From NCBI GenBank assembly GCA_016208685.1, contig JACQXM010000018.1:60392-124391 (forward strand): 64,000 bases of DNA. The letters are read 5' to 3'. This DNA is from Planctomycetota bacterium. Its GTDB lineage: Bacteria; Planctomycetota; Phycisphaerae; UBA1845. Both the position numbers and the translations under genes were made by a program. How positions within the stretch are numbered: position 1 is the first letter of the stretch; each line of letters begins with the position of its first letter. The notes under the pieces were generated by a model that saw only the letters and a list, made by a program, of their open reading frames with translations, searched no databases and was not told the DNA's origin. Positions 9,125-18,041 of this stretch are shown piece by piece.

Positions 9125-10539
9125 GCGCCGCACTCACCGGCCGACGCAAGTCAGGACGACTCGCCGCGGCGATACCCAGCGCCGCGGAGGTGGCGCGATT
9201 GCTGCGTCGCTGCCTGCCGCCTGCGACGGAGGGCGGGCCGGCGCCGCGCGCGGTGCGTGTGGAACGCTGTTGGCCGGCGAGCGAGGATGCCTGCTCGCTG
9301 GAGTGGTCGTTCCGCCTGGGCGCCGGGCCGCCGCTGGCGCTCTTCGGCCATCTGGACTTGGGCACCGGGAAGAAGCCGTGCCGTGCGGAGCCGCCGGAAG
9401 CGGAACCGGCGCCGCGGCGGGTCGCGGGCCGGCTCTGGGATGTGCGTGTCTGTGTGCCGGAAAGCGGACTGTGCGTCCACTCGCCGGATACCGACCCTGT
9501 ACTGCGACAGCTCCGCGGCTGCCTGGACGGCGCGGCGATGGCGCGACGCCTGGCGGAGGCCTTGGGCGGACCGGAAACCGGCCGCGCCTCTGCCGGCCAC
9601 CAGGTATCCGCCGAATTGCTCGGGTACCGCGCCGGGCGCCGGGCCACGATTCGATTTACCTGGGCGGATGCGGACGGCGACTCGCTGATCGGCAAGACGT
9701 TCCGCGACGACCGCGCCTCGCGACTGCTCTCGCTGCACCTGCGCCTCGGCGACCAGCTTCGGCGAGCAACGTCGTTTCGCGTCGACGTGGCGACGCCGGT
9801 AGCGTACCTCGACGATCTGAAGATGGGACTGTTCGGCGGGGTCGCGAAGGACGCCGCCGCCAAGCGAGCACTGACCGAACGGCGGCGGGTGGAGGCCGCC
9901 GCCGTGGCGCTCGCCGCCCTGCACGCGACCCTCCCCGGCGACTTGCCGCGTTTCACCGTGGAGGACGAGTGCGGCATCGTCGAACGCTGGGCGCGGTTCC
10001 TGGCGCTGGTGGGGTCGGCGCACGCGCCGCGTATGGGACGCCTGGTGGAGCGGCTGCGCGAGGCAGCGGCGGCGGTGCCTGCCGAACCGCCACGGACGAT
10101 TCACCGCGATTTCTACGAAAAGCAGATGATTCTGGGTCCGCGGCGTACGGTGTTGCTCGACCTGGACACCCTGGCCCGCGGCAGCGCGAGCGTCGACCTG
10201 GGGAACTTCCTGGCACACCTGTTGATGCGCTGTCTTTCCTCAGGCGGGTCCCCGGCGGAGTTCGCGCGCCACGCTGCGGCGTTTCGGCGTTGCTACGAAG
10301 CGGACGGACAGGGCGTGGATCGCCGGGGTTTGAGTTTTTACTTCTCCTCGGCGCTGGTGCGGCTGGGGGCGATTCACTCGCTGCGCAGCGCCACGTGCCG
10401 GTTTACGGGCGCGCTGTGGAAGGCCGCTGAGGAGGCGATGGACCGATGCCGCGTGCCGGTATCCGTGCCGCGGCGCGGGGCGCCGCGAGCCGCCGGCGCG
10501 GGCACCGGGCTACGATCCGCGGGGAGTGTAGGGGCATGA
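9121..10539 (+). CDS. Phosphotransferase, APH-like fold (kinase 2 of the glycan operon)
   Basis: A 472-residue relative of the preceding kinase, coupled to it by an ATGA overlap at 9121. The catalytic loop reads IHRDFYEKQM, so the usual Asn after the catalytic Asp is replaced by Gln, while the second acidic motif LLDLDTLARGSASVDLGNF is intact. Preceding sequence includes GRRATIRFTWADADGDSLIGKTF, a beta-hairpin with a Lys in the place expected of the ATP-binding lysine. The C-terminal ~30 residues (Arg/Ala/Gly rich) look disordered. Two such kinases in tandem suggest either a heteromer or two sequential phosphorylations. The Gln substitution could lower activity. Its substrate is unknown. Confidence 0.75.
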   Translation: MSAALTGRRKSGRLAAAIPSAAEVARLLRRCLPPATEGGPAPRAVRVERCWPASEDACSLEWSFRLGAGPPLALFGHLDLGTGKKPCRAEPPEAEPAPRRVAGRLWDVRVCVPESGLCVHSPDTDPVLRQLRGCLDGAAMARRLAEALGGPETGRASAGHQVSAELLGYRAGRRATIRFTWADADGDSLIGKTFRDDRASRLLSLHLRLGDQLRRATSFRVDVATPVAYLDDLKMGLFGGVAKDAAAKRALTERRRVEAAAVALAALHATLPGDLPRFTVEDECGIVERWARFLALVGSAHAPRMGRLVERLREAAAAVPAEPPRTIHRDFYEKQMILGPRRTVLLDLDTLARGSASVDLGNFLAHLLMRCLSSGGSPAEFARHAAAFRRCYEADGQGVDRRGLSFYFSSALVRLGAIHSLRSATCRFTGALWKAAEEAMDRCRVPVSVPRRGAPRAAGAGTGLRSAGSVGA

Positions 10540-11222
10540 GCCGATCAAGATCGAGACGAGGCGGGTTTACCCTGCTGGAGCTGCTGGTGGTCATCGCCAT
10601 CATCAGCATGCTGATATCGCTGACCGTGAATTCGCTTTCCAAGGCGCGGGCCTCGGCGCGGAAGACGCAGTGCCTGACCAACGTGCGCTCCATCGCCATG
10701 GCCAACTTGCTGTATCTGGAGAACCACGGGCGGCTGCCGGAACTCAATAACGAACCCGACGAAGGAGCGTGGCAGTACAACTACATCATCTTCGATGGGC
10801 GCGACTTCGAGGAGAACTTCGGGCCGCTGATCTACGACGGCAAGTCCATGGACAAAGTGGATGAGCTGTTCTGCCCGGTGCAGGAGGACCCGTACCACAG
10901 CTTCGCAACGCCGGAGAATCCCTGGCCGGTGATCCCCCTGCTGGACACGCGTGCCGGCTACGGCCGGCGGCATCATCTGAGCGGCAAGGCATTGACGCGC
11001 CTGAAGAACAACGCGGCGATCGTCGCCGACATCCTGCACCTTCCCAGCGTGGTGCGTTCCGGGCATCGCACGGGCGTCAACGTCGGGTACCTCGACGGGC
11101 ACGCGCAGTGGGTGCCGGACCCGGGATTGCTCACCGACAACGAACTGGTGCATCCCTTCGAACGGGCGGACAATGATACGGTTCGAGACATCTGGCAGGC
11201 TTTGGATCGGGCAACGCGATGA
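10536..11222 (+). CDS. Type II secretion/pilin-type pseudopilin with C-terminal DGH motif
   Basis: A 228-residue prepilin-like protein. The N-terminus has a short basic leader, the peptidase site RRGG/FTLLE and the hydrophobic helix LLELLVVIAIISMLISL, as in class III/type II pseudopilins cleaved by PilD-like peptidase. The globular domain ends with VGYLDGHAQWVPDP, the motif typical of the very large planctomycete family of such proteins. The start ATG overlaps the previous stop (ATGA at 10536) and its own stop overlaps the next ATG. Planctomycete genomes carry dozens of these, and their role is mostly unproven; here operon membership suggests it may assist surface display or secretion of the glycan or its enzymes. 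Confidence 0.88.
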   Translation: MSRSRSRRGGFTLLELLVVIAIISMLISLTVNSLSKARASARKTQCLTNVRSIAMANLLYLENHGRLPELNNEPDEGAWQYNYIIFDGRDFEENFGPLIYDGKSMDKVDELFCPVQEDPYHSFATPENPWPVIPLLDTRAGYGRRHHLSGKALTRLKNNAAIVADILHLPSVVRSGHRTGVNVGYLDGHAQWVPDPGLLTDNELVHPFERADNDTVRDIWQALDRATR

Positions 11223-11896
11223 CCGCACTCATGGGACTGTTGAATGCACACCGGCGCGGCATCATGCAGGGCACGGCCGCCGGCGGACTGCTGCTCCTCA
11301 CCGTGTTCTTCCTGGCGCGTTCCTGGCGTGGGGAAGCCAGCATCCACGTGGAACCGCCGGTGCTGCGCGCGGAGGTCGATCGCGTGGTCAGCGGCAACAA
11401 GATCAAGCTGGAGTCCGACGAACACCTGGTCTACGCCGGCATTCGCGCCCCGTTCCAGCCGGAGCCGCTGTTCGAGGAGGCCAAGCGGCGCAACACCGAG
11501 TTGGTGTTCGAGAAGAAGGTGCGGTTGCGCTTCGACCAGCAGGAGCGTGACGCCAAGGGGTATTTGCAGGCCTACGTGTACGTGGACGGGCAGTTTGTCA
11601 ACGAAGCCCTGGTGCGGGAGGGCCTGGCGTACGTGCGGCTCACGCCCGCGACCAAGCGCTATGCCAAACAGCTTCTGGCGGCCCAGGAGGATGCCCGCAG
11701 GCACAAGCGCGGTCTGTGGAGCCAGTCGCCGCGGGCACCGGAGAGCAGCTACCCGGCGGATCCCAAATACGGCAACTTCCATCGCCCCTCCTGCGAGGAC
11801 GCGCGGAACATAAAACCGGAGCGGCTGGTGACGCTCAAGTCGACGCAGCAGGCCTTCGCCGAAGGATTCGCGCCCTGTGCCAAGTGCCTCCCGTAG
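11219..11896 (+). CDS. Membrane-anchored SNase-fold protein lacking catalytic residues, with Ada-like zinc-binding tail
   Basis: A 225-residue protein with one N-terminal membrane helix (residues ~18-33, GTAAGGLLLLTVFFLA), then an SNase/OB-fold domain (about 48-165) recognisable from YVYVDGQFVNEALVREGLAYV. The three catalytic positions of staphylococcal nuclease appear replaced: Arg35 by Val and Glu43 by Phe (segment LVYAGIRAPF), and Arg87 by Tyr (segment AKGYLQAY). The C-terminus carries FHRPSCEDAR and APCAKC, a His/Cys cluster resembling the Ada-type zinc site often fused to bacterial SNases. So it is likely a non-nucleolytic binding protein facing the periplasm. It is coupled to the pseudopilin gene by ATGA at 11219. 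Alignment was done by eye. Confidence 0.72.
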   Translation: MTALMGLLNAHRRGIMQGTAAGGLLLLTVFFLARSWRGEASIHVEPPVLRAEVDRVVSGNKIKLESDEHLVYAGIRAPFQPEPLFEEAKRRNTELVFEKKVRLRFDQQERDAKGYLQAYVYVDGQFVNEALVREGLAYVRLTPATKRYAKQLLAAQEDARRHKRGLWSQSPRAPESSYPADPKYGNFHRPSCEDARNIKPERLVTLKSTQQAFAEGFAPCAKCLP

Positions 11897-11966
11897 CCCC
11901 GGCCGGCGCGCGCCCACGCGCAACGGGCGGCCGCCAGCGCCCCATGTGAGAGGGGGAACCGCGTAG

Positions 11967-13355
11967 ATGCCGCGCGCCATCGTGCTGATCCTGATAGACT
12001 GCCTGCGCGCCGACCACGTATCCGCGTACGGATACCCCCGTGCGACCACCCCCACCCTCGACGGCCTGGCGCGGAAGGGAATGCTGTGGCGAAACGCCTA
12101 CAGCGTGACCTCGTGGACCAAGCCCGCCGTCACCTCGCTGCTGACCGGGCTCTCTCCGCACGCCCACGGCGTCTACCAGGGCATCAAGCGGAGCAAAGCC
12201 GGTGCGGGCGCCGTCACCGATGCCCTGAGTCCCGACGTCCCCACGGTGGCGGAGGCGTTGAAGTGTCACGGTTGGCGCTGCGGGGCGTTCATGGACAACG
12301 AACAACTGGGGACGTTCAGCGGTCTGGCTCGCGGTTTCGACGCTTACGTCCCAACCGCCGGCAAGGCGGACAACATCATCGAACTCTGGGCTGATTGGAT
12401 GCGGCAGGACGTCGGGAAGCCCTCCTTCGCCTACCTGCATTTCCTCGAGGCCCATTGGCCCTACAAGCCCCGCCGCAGGCACGTGGCGCTTTTCGACGGG
12501 AGTCGCGATACGAACCGGTTCCGCGAGTTCTCGGCGCGAGACTATGCGGAGTTTCGCCGCCGCGTGCGCTACGGCGGGGCACCTTTTAGCGATGCCGACC
12601 TGGGACAGATGGTGGACCTCTACGATGCCGCCGTCCGCCGCCTGGACGGAAAGGTCAAGGTCATCCTCCGCCGCCTCGGCGACCTTGGCCTGCACGACGA
12701 CTCCGCGGTGATCGTCACCGCGGATCACGGGGAGGAGTTCTTCGATCATGGCGATCTGGGACATGGGCGCCACCTGTACGAGGAGGTGCTTCGCGTACCC
12801 CTCATCATGCACTGGCCCGACCTTCCCGCCGGTCCATGCCGCGAGGAACCGGTGAGCCTGACGGATCTTCCCGCCACGTTGCTCCACGCCGCGGGGCTCG
12901 CCGCCGACCTGCCGGGGCGAAGCCTGTTGCAGCCTGTCCGGCCGGCGGTACCGGTGTTTGCCGAACTGAGCGTCGGGTCCCGCTACGTGCAGACCGTTCG
13001 CCACGGGAACTGGAAGCTCCACCGCCAGTTCACCGGTCCGCGCGGCGAGGGCACGGGCCCGCGCCCGCCGCCGCAGGCGCGAATCCGTGCCGGCGGTTGC
13101 CGGTTGCAGCAGGAGCTCTACGATCTGCGAGCCGACCCAGGAGAGAAAGCCGATCGTGCCGGGGATGCGGCGTGCGGCGAAATCATGCGCGAACTGGCCA
13201 CCCTGCTCGACGACTGGTGTCCGGCGCCACGACCGTCCTTGACCGGCACTGACGATCGTCGCGGGCAAACAGCGCGGCAGGCCGCAGCGCCCGTCGAGGT
13301 GTCACTCGATGCCGGGGTGGTCGAACGCATCCGCAACCTTGGGTACCTCGACTAG
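11967..13355 (+). CDS. Sulfatase/alkaline-phosphatase-fold hydrolase with Thr in place of the formylglycine Cys
   Basis: A 462-residue member of the sulfatase superfamily. Metal-site motifs are IDCLRADHVSAYGYPR at the N-terminus and VTADHGEEFFDHGDLGHG near residue 250. The nucleophile region is SWTKPAVTSLLTG: the Cys/Ser that becomes formylglycine in true sulfatases (C-x-P-S-R) is Thr, and the motif Arg is Val. That pattern fits phosphatase, phosphodiesterase or phosphotransferase relatives better than sulfatases. No signal peptide is evident, so it may be cytosolic. It starts 70 bp after the SNase-fold gene, with a purine-rich AGGGGGAA upstream of ATG 11967, and may be the last gene of the glycan operon. 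Substrate could be a phosphorylated glycan or lipid; this is inference. Confidence 0.82.
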   Translation: MPRAIVLILIDCLRADHVSAYGYPRATTPTLDGLARKGMLWRNAYSVTSWTKPAVTSLLTGLSPHAHGVYQGIKRSKAGAGAVTDALSPDVPTVAEALKCHGWRCGAFMDNEQLGTFSGLARGFDAYVPTAGKADNIIELWADWMRQDVGKPSFAYLHFLEAHWPYKPRRRHVALFDGSRDTNRFREFSARDYAEFRRRVRYGGAPFSDADLGQMVDLYDAAVRRLDGKVKVILRRLGDLGLHDDSAVIVTADHGEEFFDHGDLGHGRHLYEEVLRVPLIMHWPDLPAGPCREEPVSLTDLPATLLHAAGLAADLPGRSLLQPVRPAVPVFAELSVGSRYVQTVRHGNWKLHRQFTGPRGEGTGPRPPPQARIRAGGCRLQQELYDLRADPGEKADRAGDAACGEIMRELATLLDDWCPAPRPSLTGTDDRRGQTARQAAAPVEVSLDAGVVERIRNLGYLD

Positions 13356-13420
13356 CGCCATGGCCTGACGCCGCCGAGCGTAACGTTGCCGGGTGGCGGA
13401 CGGCGTCCGGCGCCCCGCCG

Positions 13421-13452
13421 GAACGCCGGAACACGGCGTCGTGCCGGCGTTC
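13421..13452. terminator. Hairpin between convergent genes, possible bidirectional terminator
   Basis: GAACGCCGG and CCGGCGTTC pair perfectly over 9 bp, and an inner CACG/CGTG pair extends the stem past a 2-nt bulge. It lies between the ends of the sulfatase-fold gene and the YceI gene and reaches the first base of the YceI stop codon. No U-tract follows on either strand. Confidence 0.5.
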
Positions 13453-14114
13453 TACTTGCCGTCGCCCGTGGGGGCGGCCGGGCTCTCCTTCACGGCACTG
13501 CCGACAATGGACACCCGTAGTTGGATTTCGTCGGCCACCACGTCGTTGCCGCCGGGCTTGATGCCGTAGTCACTACGCTTGATGACAAAGTCCGAGCGAA
13601 GGACCAGCAGGTCGCCGTTTTTTCCTTTCAATCGGCTGCCCAGCTTATCGCGCAGGTAATTGAGGCGCACGGCAGCGGAAAGCGGCTTGGTGGCGCCGCG
13701 GCAGGTAAAGTCCCCCGCCACCTGGAGCTCCCAGGCGCTCTCGGACGTCTGCTTAACCTCCTTAACATCCTTGAAGGTAAACTCGATGGTCGGGTGCTTC
13801 TGGACGTCCAGCCAGTCCGGGCCGTGCAGCACCTTCTTCATCTGGGCGTTTTCGGTGTGCAGGCTATCGGCGGCGACGACCAGCTTGCCGCTGACGCTCT
13901 TGGGGCTGGCGGGATCGAAGGTCACGGTGCCGGAGATCCCGGAGGCGATGCCCGCGATGGGCTCGAGCAGCGAGTCAAGCAGAAAGGTGATGGTGTTGAC
14001 CCCTTTGGGGTCCTTGAAGTCGAAGCTCAGCGGTTCGGCGAGCGCGGCGGCGCTGCCGACGAAAACGAGGGGAGCCGCCAAACGGACGAAGCGCATTCGT
14101 GGGACACGGGGCAT
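13452..14114 (-). CDS. YceI family periplasmic protein
   Basis: A 220-residue exported protein. The signal peptide is RFVRLAAPLVFVGSAAALA, likely cut before EPLSFDF. The mature part has the YceI lipocalin-like pattern: ISGTVTFDPASPKSVSGKLVV, split here by its turns, then the conserved LDVQKHPTIEFTFK, FTCRGATKPL and late strands around IKRSDYGIKPGGNDVVADEIQL. YceI proteins bind polyisoprenoids or similar amphiphiles in the periplasm. ATG 14114 has AGGAG 8 nt upstream; the frame continues further but without homology. It is convergent with the sulfatase-fold gene and probably monocistronic. Confidence 0.9.
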   Translation of the reverse strand: MPRVPRMRFVRLAAPLVFVGSAAALAEPLSFDFKDPKGVNTITFLLDSLLEPIAGIASGISGTVTFDPASPKSVSGKLVVAADSLHTENAQMKKVLHGPDWLDVQKHPTIEFTFKDVKEVKQTSESAWELQVAGDFTCRGATKPLSAAVRLNYLRDKLGSRLKGKNGDLLVLRSDFVIKRSDYGIKPGGNDVVADEIQLRVSIVGSAVKESPAAPTGDGK

Positions 14115-14289
14115 TAGGGTCACTCCTGGGCAAAGCAAGCTCGCCGGGCAGGCGCCGCGGCTTTCGAGCCAGGCGCTGCGGCAGCGGAAGATAGGTACAA
14201 CGACCCGCCGCGACGTGCAACGGGTACCGTCAGCCCGTGCACCGATTGACCGGCGGCGTTCCGCGCGCGAACGCCTGGAGCTGCCGGTT

Positions 14290-17200
14290 TCACTCCGAAC
14301 GCAGGGCCCGCAGCAGGGGCGCCCGGAGCGCGGGTCGCAGTGCCGCGGCGCCGGCACCGAGCGACATGATCAGAACCCCGGCCACGGTGATCGCCCATGA
14401 CGTCCAGGGAACGTTCTGCGGGCGTTGGACAAGCTGGGGCACCAGGGCCAGCATCGCCGGCAGCAGCCCGCACGCAACGCCCGCCAGCACCAATGCCCCG
14501 TTCTCGGAAAGCACCACCCATCCCAGAGCGCGCCGCGAAAACCCCAGGCTCCGAAGCAGCGCCAGCTCGCGGCGCCGCTCCCAGACGTTGCGCACCAGGA
14601 CGACGGCAAGGCCGATGCCGCCCAGCACCAATCCCAATCCGCCCAGGGTCTGAAACGCCGCCAGGTAGGTGTTCTGCACGGCGGAATAGGCGGCAAGCCG
14701 GTCGGCGGTCGGCGTTACGTCGAACGCAAAGCGCGAAAGCTCGCGCTCCAACACCTGTGCCGCATTCGCGGCGGACGGCGGAGCGTCGATCAGGAAGAAC
14801 GCGTGCCCGCTGACGGCGGGGAACAACTCGGTAAACCGCGGCTCGGCGATGATCAGCTCGCTTTGCAGCACGCTGCCCGCCAGCAGGGCGACGAAGCGCA
14901 GGGACACCAACCTCCCGCGCTCGTCGGGAAGGAGCAGGTCTCGGCCTACATCGAGGTGAAGTTGCCACTTGACCGCGGCTTCGTCGCCGATCACCGGCAC
15001 GGCGCCGTCCGGGAACGTCCGATGCAGCAAACCCCAGGGGTTTCCCGCCTCTTCGGGCGTCGCCGGCAGCGTGGCCGCGAAACGAAACCCGCCACGTTGG
15101 ATCATCGCCTCGGAGGCTCCGAGGACGCGCGGCGTGGTGGGACGGTAGAGGCTCAGGCAACTGGTCTCGTCGCCGGACCGCAGGCGGAAGGGGACGACCG
15201 TCGTCGCATGGAGCGGGGCTTCGGCCGTCGAGGGAATCCCCAGTGATTCACGACCGGCCGGCGTGTTGAGGTCGTAAGGGAGCGGCACGGCGGACTCCGC
15301 CAGAAGCGAAAACCCCCCGTCGCCGCCGTCCCGGCGATCAGCGTCATCCGGAGCGTCTATGCGGAAGGCGCCCACGGCCACGATGACGAATGTAGCTGAG
15401 GCGATCAGACCGGAGGTCAGGAGACTGCGACCCGGGTGCCGCGGCGCGTTACGCACGCCCAGGCGAAGCCAGCCACCGAGTCCCGCCTGGGAGATGATGC
15501 CGCGTTGCGCGGCGTGCAGCCGACGACTGACGAATGCCAGGCAGGCTACCAGCCACGCGGCGCCGCCGAGAAAGAACGCAACCGCTGTCGGAATCGACTG
15601 GGTCGCCAACGAAAGCAGCACCGCCGCGGTGCCGGCGCACGCGGCGGCGGCGCCTGCGATTCCGGCACGACGGGAGCGCGCGGTGCGGACCGAACCCGTG
15701 GCGGAGCCGACGTCGCCGGCAAGCAACGCGCGAGGAGCGCGGCGTGTCAGCCCGCGGACCGACCAGACAATGGCGCCGAGGGCCACAATAACGCTGGCGC
15801 TGAAGCCGATGCCGAGCGTTGCGACCTCGACGTGCAACCGAAGGAACGAAGCACTGACCGCGTCCGACCACCAGGTGCGCAGGCCGGCAAGCATCATCCA
15901 GGCATAGCCCGCGGCGCCGATCAACCCTGCGGCTGCTCCTGCGAGCACTACGACCATACCCTCCGCAACCAAAAGCCGCATGACGCCCGCGGGTGAAAAC
16001 CCGACGGCGACGAGCGTCCCCACCTCCGCGGCGCGGCGTTCGACGCCCAGGCGGAAGAGCAGAGCGGTGAGCATGACTGCGGCGGCGATAAGGAAGAAGC
16101 TGAAGCCGATGAAGAGCATGCCGAAGTCGGTGCTGCCTGCCGCGGCCGACTCGGCGCGGCGGCGCACGGCGTCGAAGTGCAGACCGAGCGGTTCCGGCTT
16201 GAGCCGCTGCTCCAGGTCTTGTTCCAGTTGGCGCGCCAGTGTCGTCGCGTCCGTGCCCGAGGGACCCACGAAGCGCACGGAAGTTGTCCGCCCGAACCGG
16301 CTGCCCTGCTCCGTCCAGAGCCGTCGACCTTCCGAGAGTGCAATGAACGCCTTGGGCGTGGTGCGGTACCGCTTCCAATAGGCGTCGTCCTGTTCGCGGA
16401 TCTGTTTGAGATCGATGGGAAACGGCGGGTCCCAGTCGCCCAGGCTCTCGGCGTCGGTGATGCCCGGGTAACGCGGAGTGAAACCGGGATCGGCGGCCGC
16501 ATCGTCGAGCGCCACGATGCCGCGCAGGGTGAAACGACTGGTTCGCGTGTCCAGCCGGCCGAGCGGACCCGTGACGTAGTATGTCAAGTCGATGGTATCG
16601 CCGGGCGTAGCGCCCAGGTCCGTCGCTGCCCATTCGTTCAGGAGGATCTCACCTTCGTACAGCACATCGAGCGGCGCGCCGCCGACAAAGCGCAGCGCCG
16701 CAGAGGCCCCCGAGGGTGATTCAATGGCGCTTACGATCGAGTAGGGAATAGCGCGGGCGTCGGTCGGCGAACCGTCGAGCGCCGGTTCGTGATGGAGCGT
16801 GATGCGGTTGGCGAGGTAGGTGAGGATCGGCGTGGCCACCAGGGGGGGCGCGGCCGCCTGCATCGCCGCCTCCTCCACGGCCGGCTCCAGCAGCATGGCA
16901 TCGCTCTCCAGGGCCACATAGCCCCGCACCGGATCGGTTCGCAGCCGCAGGCCCAGGTCCGCCAGCGTCAGCGACGCTGCCAGTTCCTGTTGCAGGCGGG
17001 ACAGTGTCGCATCCTCGACACCATGGGACGTCGCCGCGGCGTCCACCAGGATGAGGTTCACGCGTTGTGGCTGCTTGATGGTCCGCTGGAGCGTGTCCAT
17101 CGCGACCCAGGCGTTGCGTGGAGCGCCCTGGGCGGGCCGCAGGCTGAACGCGCCGCTACCCTGCGCCGGAACGACGGCCACGACCTGCGCCCGCAGGGTC

Positions 17201-17811
17201 ATGGTTGTCTCGTCGCGCCGCCCCAGCAGGGTTTCCGGCGAGACGTCGGCCACGCCGCCCACGCGGAGCAGGACCTCGTCACCGACGGATGCTCCCAACT
17301 CCTCCGCCAGCGGCTCGTTGAGGATCACATTGCGGCCGGTCAGTTGCGGCAGCGGGCGGTCGCCGGTGCTCCCTTCTCCTAGTTGCCAGAAGCGGTCATC
17401 AACGCCGAGCACGTTCACGTGACCGGCGCGCGACTCCGAGGCGGCATGCACCACGCCGCCGCGGAGCAGGATGGCCGGGCAGATCGAGATTTGACCCGCC
17501 GGCGGTGCCATGCCTGGGTCGGACGAAGTGCTGCCGCCATGCGCGGAACCAGGTTCCGCACCGGCGCTCAGCGCGAGCCGCCGTGCCAGCTCATCAGCCA
17601 GTGCGAGGCGGACGAATCTTGGTGAATGCAGGGCATAGTCCACACCCGCGAGCCGCGCGACGGCCGTCTCTCGCAGACTGCCGCGCATGGAATCCCCCAC
17701 GAGCAGCGCACCGGTCAGCGTCGCGGTAGCGGTCATGACCCCGAGTCCCGCCGCAAGATGCGCTCGACGATGGTGGGCGAGCCCGCGTTGTATCAGCGTT
17801 CCAATGCGCAT
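14290..17811 (-). CDS. Large FtsX/MacB-type ABC transporter permease
   Basis: A 1,173-residue inner-membrane protein of the double-FtsX (LolC/MacB-like) permease class. One helix is near residues 20-40 (LAAGLGVMTATATLTGAL), followed by a ~540-residue extracytoplasmic domain. A central FtsX block then has three helices (FIGFSFFLIAAAVMLTALLF, VVVLAGAAAGLIGAAGYAW and a third), more helices around residue 790-900, and a second FtsX block at the C-terminus (LGLVLGGIGLAVVLVRNVW and RRRELALLRSLGFSRR). The ATG at 17811 has AAGGA 6 nt upstream. No ATPase partner gene is adjacent in the window. Such permeases move lipoproteins, lipids or peptides, or transmit force; the substrate here is unknown. Confidence 0.85.
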   Translation of the reverse strand: MRIGTLIQRGLAHHRRAHLAAGLGVMTATATLTGALLVGDSMRGSLRETAVARLAGVDYALHSPRFVRLALADELARRLALSAGAEPGSAHGGSTSSDPGMAPPAGQISICPAILLRGGVVHAASESRAGHVNVLGVDDRFWQLGEGSTGDRPLPQLTGRNVILNEPLAEELGASVGDEVLLRVGGVADVSPETLLGRRDETTMTLRAQVVAVVPAQGSGAFSLRPAQGAPRNAWVAMDTLQRTIKQPQRVNLILVDAAATSHGVEDATLSRLQQELAASLTLADLGLRLRTDPVRGYVALESDAMLLEPAVEEAAMQAAAPPLVATPILTYLANRITLHHEPALDGSPTDARAIPYSIVSAIESPSGASAALRFVGGAPLDVLYEGEILLNEWAATDLGATPGDTIDLTYYVTGPLGRLDTRTSRFTLRGIVALDDAAADPGFTPRYPGITDAESLGDWDPPFPIDLKQIREQDDAYWKRYRTTPKAFIALSEGRRLWTEQGSRFGRTTSVRFVGPSGTDATTLARQLEQDLEQRLKPEPLGLHFDAVRRRAESAAAGSTDFGMLFIGFSFFLIAAAVMLTALLFRLGVERRAAEVGTLVAVGFSPAGVMRLLVAEGMVVVLAGAAAGLIGAAGYAWMMLAGLRTWWSDAVSASFLRLHVEVATLGIGFSASVIVALGAIVWSVRGLTRRAPRALLAGDVGSATGSVRTARSRRAGIAGAAAACAGTAAVLLSLATQSIPTAVAFFLGGAAWLVACLAFVSRRLHAAQRGIISQAGLGGWLRLGVRNAPRHPGRSLLTSGLIASATFVIVAVGAFRIDAPDDADRRDGGDGGFSLLAESAVPLPYDLNTPAGRESLGIPSTAEAPLHATTVVPFRLRSGDETSCLSLYRPTTPRVLGASEAMIQRGGFRFAATLPATPEEAGNPWGLLHRTFPDGAVPVIGDEAAVKWQLHLDVGRDLLLPDERGRLVSLRFVALLAGSVLQSELIIAEPRFTELFPAVSGHAFFLIDAPPSAANAAQVLERELSRFAFDVTPTADRLAAYSAVQNTYLAAFQTLGGLGLVLGGIGLAVVLVRNVWERRRELALLRSLGFSRRALGWVVLSENGALVLAGVACGLLPAMLALVPQLVQRPQNVPWTSWAITVAGVLIMSLGAGAAALRPALRAPLLRALRSE

Positions 17812-18041
17812 CGCGTATCCTTGGGCGTCTCGTCGAGCGGTGCCCGGCACCGGTGTCGCGCGAATCCGCCGCCGCTTCGCCTCCGCAGTTCGGCTCTACC
17901 ATCGCCTCCGGCGGACTCGCGGCGCTCTTGGTTCGGCGAAGCTCGCCGCCCGGACGGACGTAGGGCTCGGACGCATCGTCAGGGCGGTGCGTCACCACCC
18001 GTGAAGGAACCAAGCCCACAAGCCTCCCGTCCCGCCAGCGC

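Noticed and set aside
7757..10539. Antibiotic-resistance aminoglycoside phosphotransferases
   Set aside because: The fold is shared, but length, N-terminal domains and operon context point to a different substrate.
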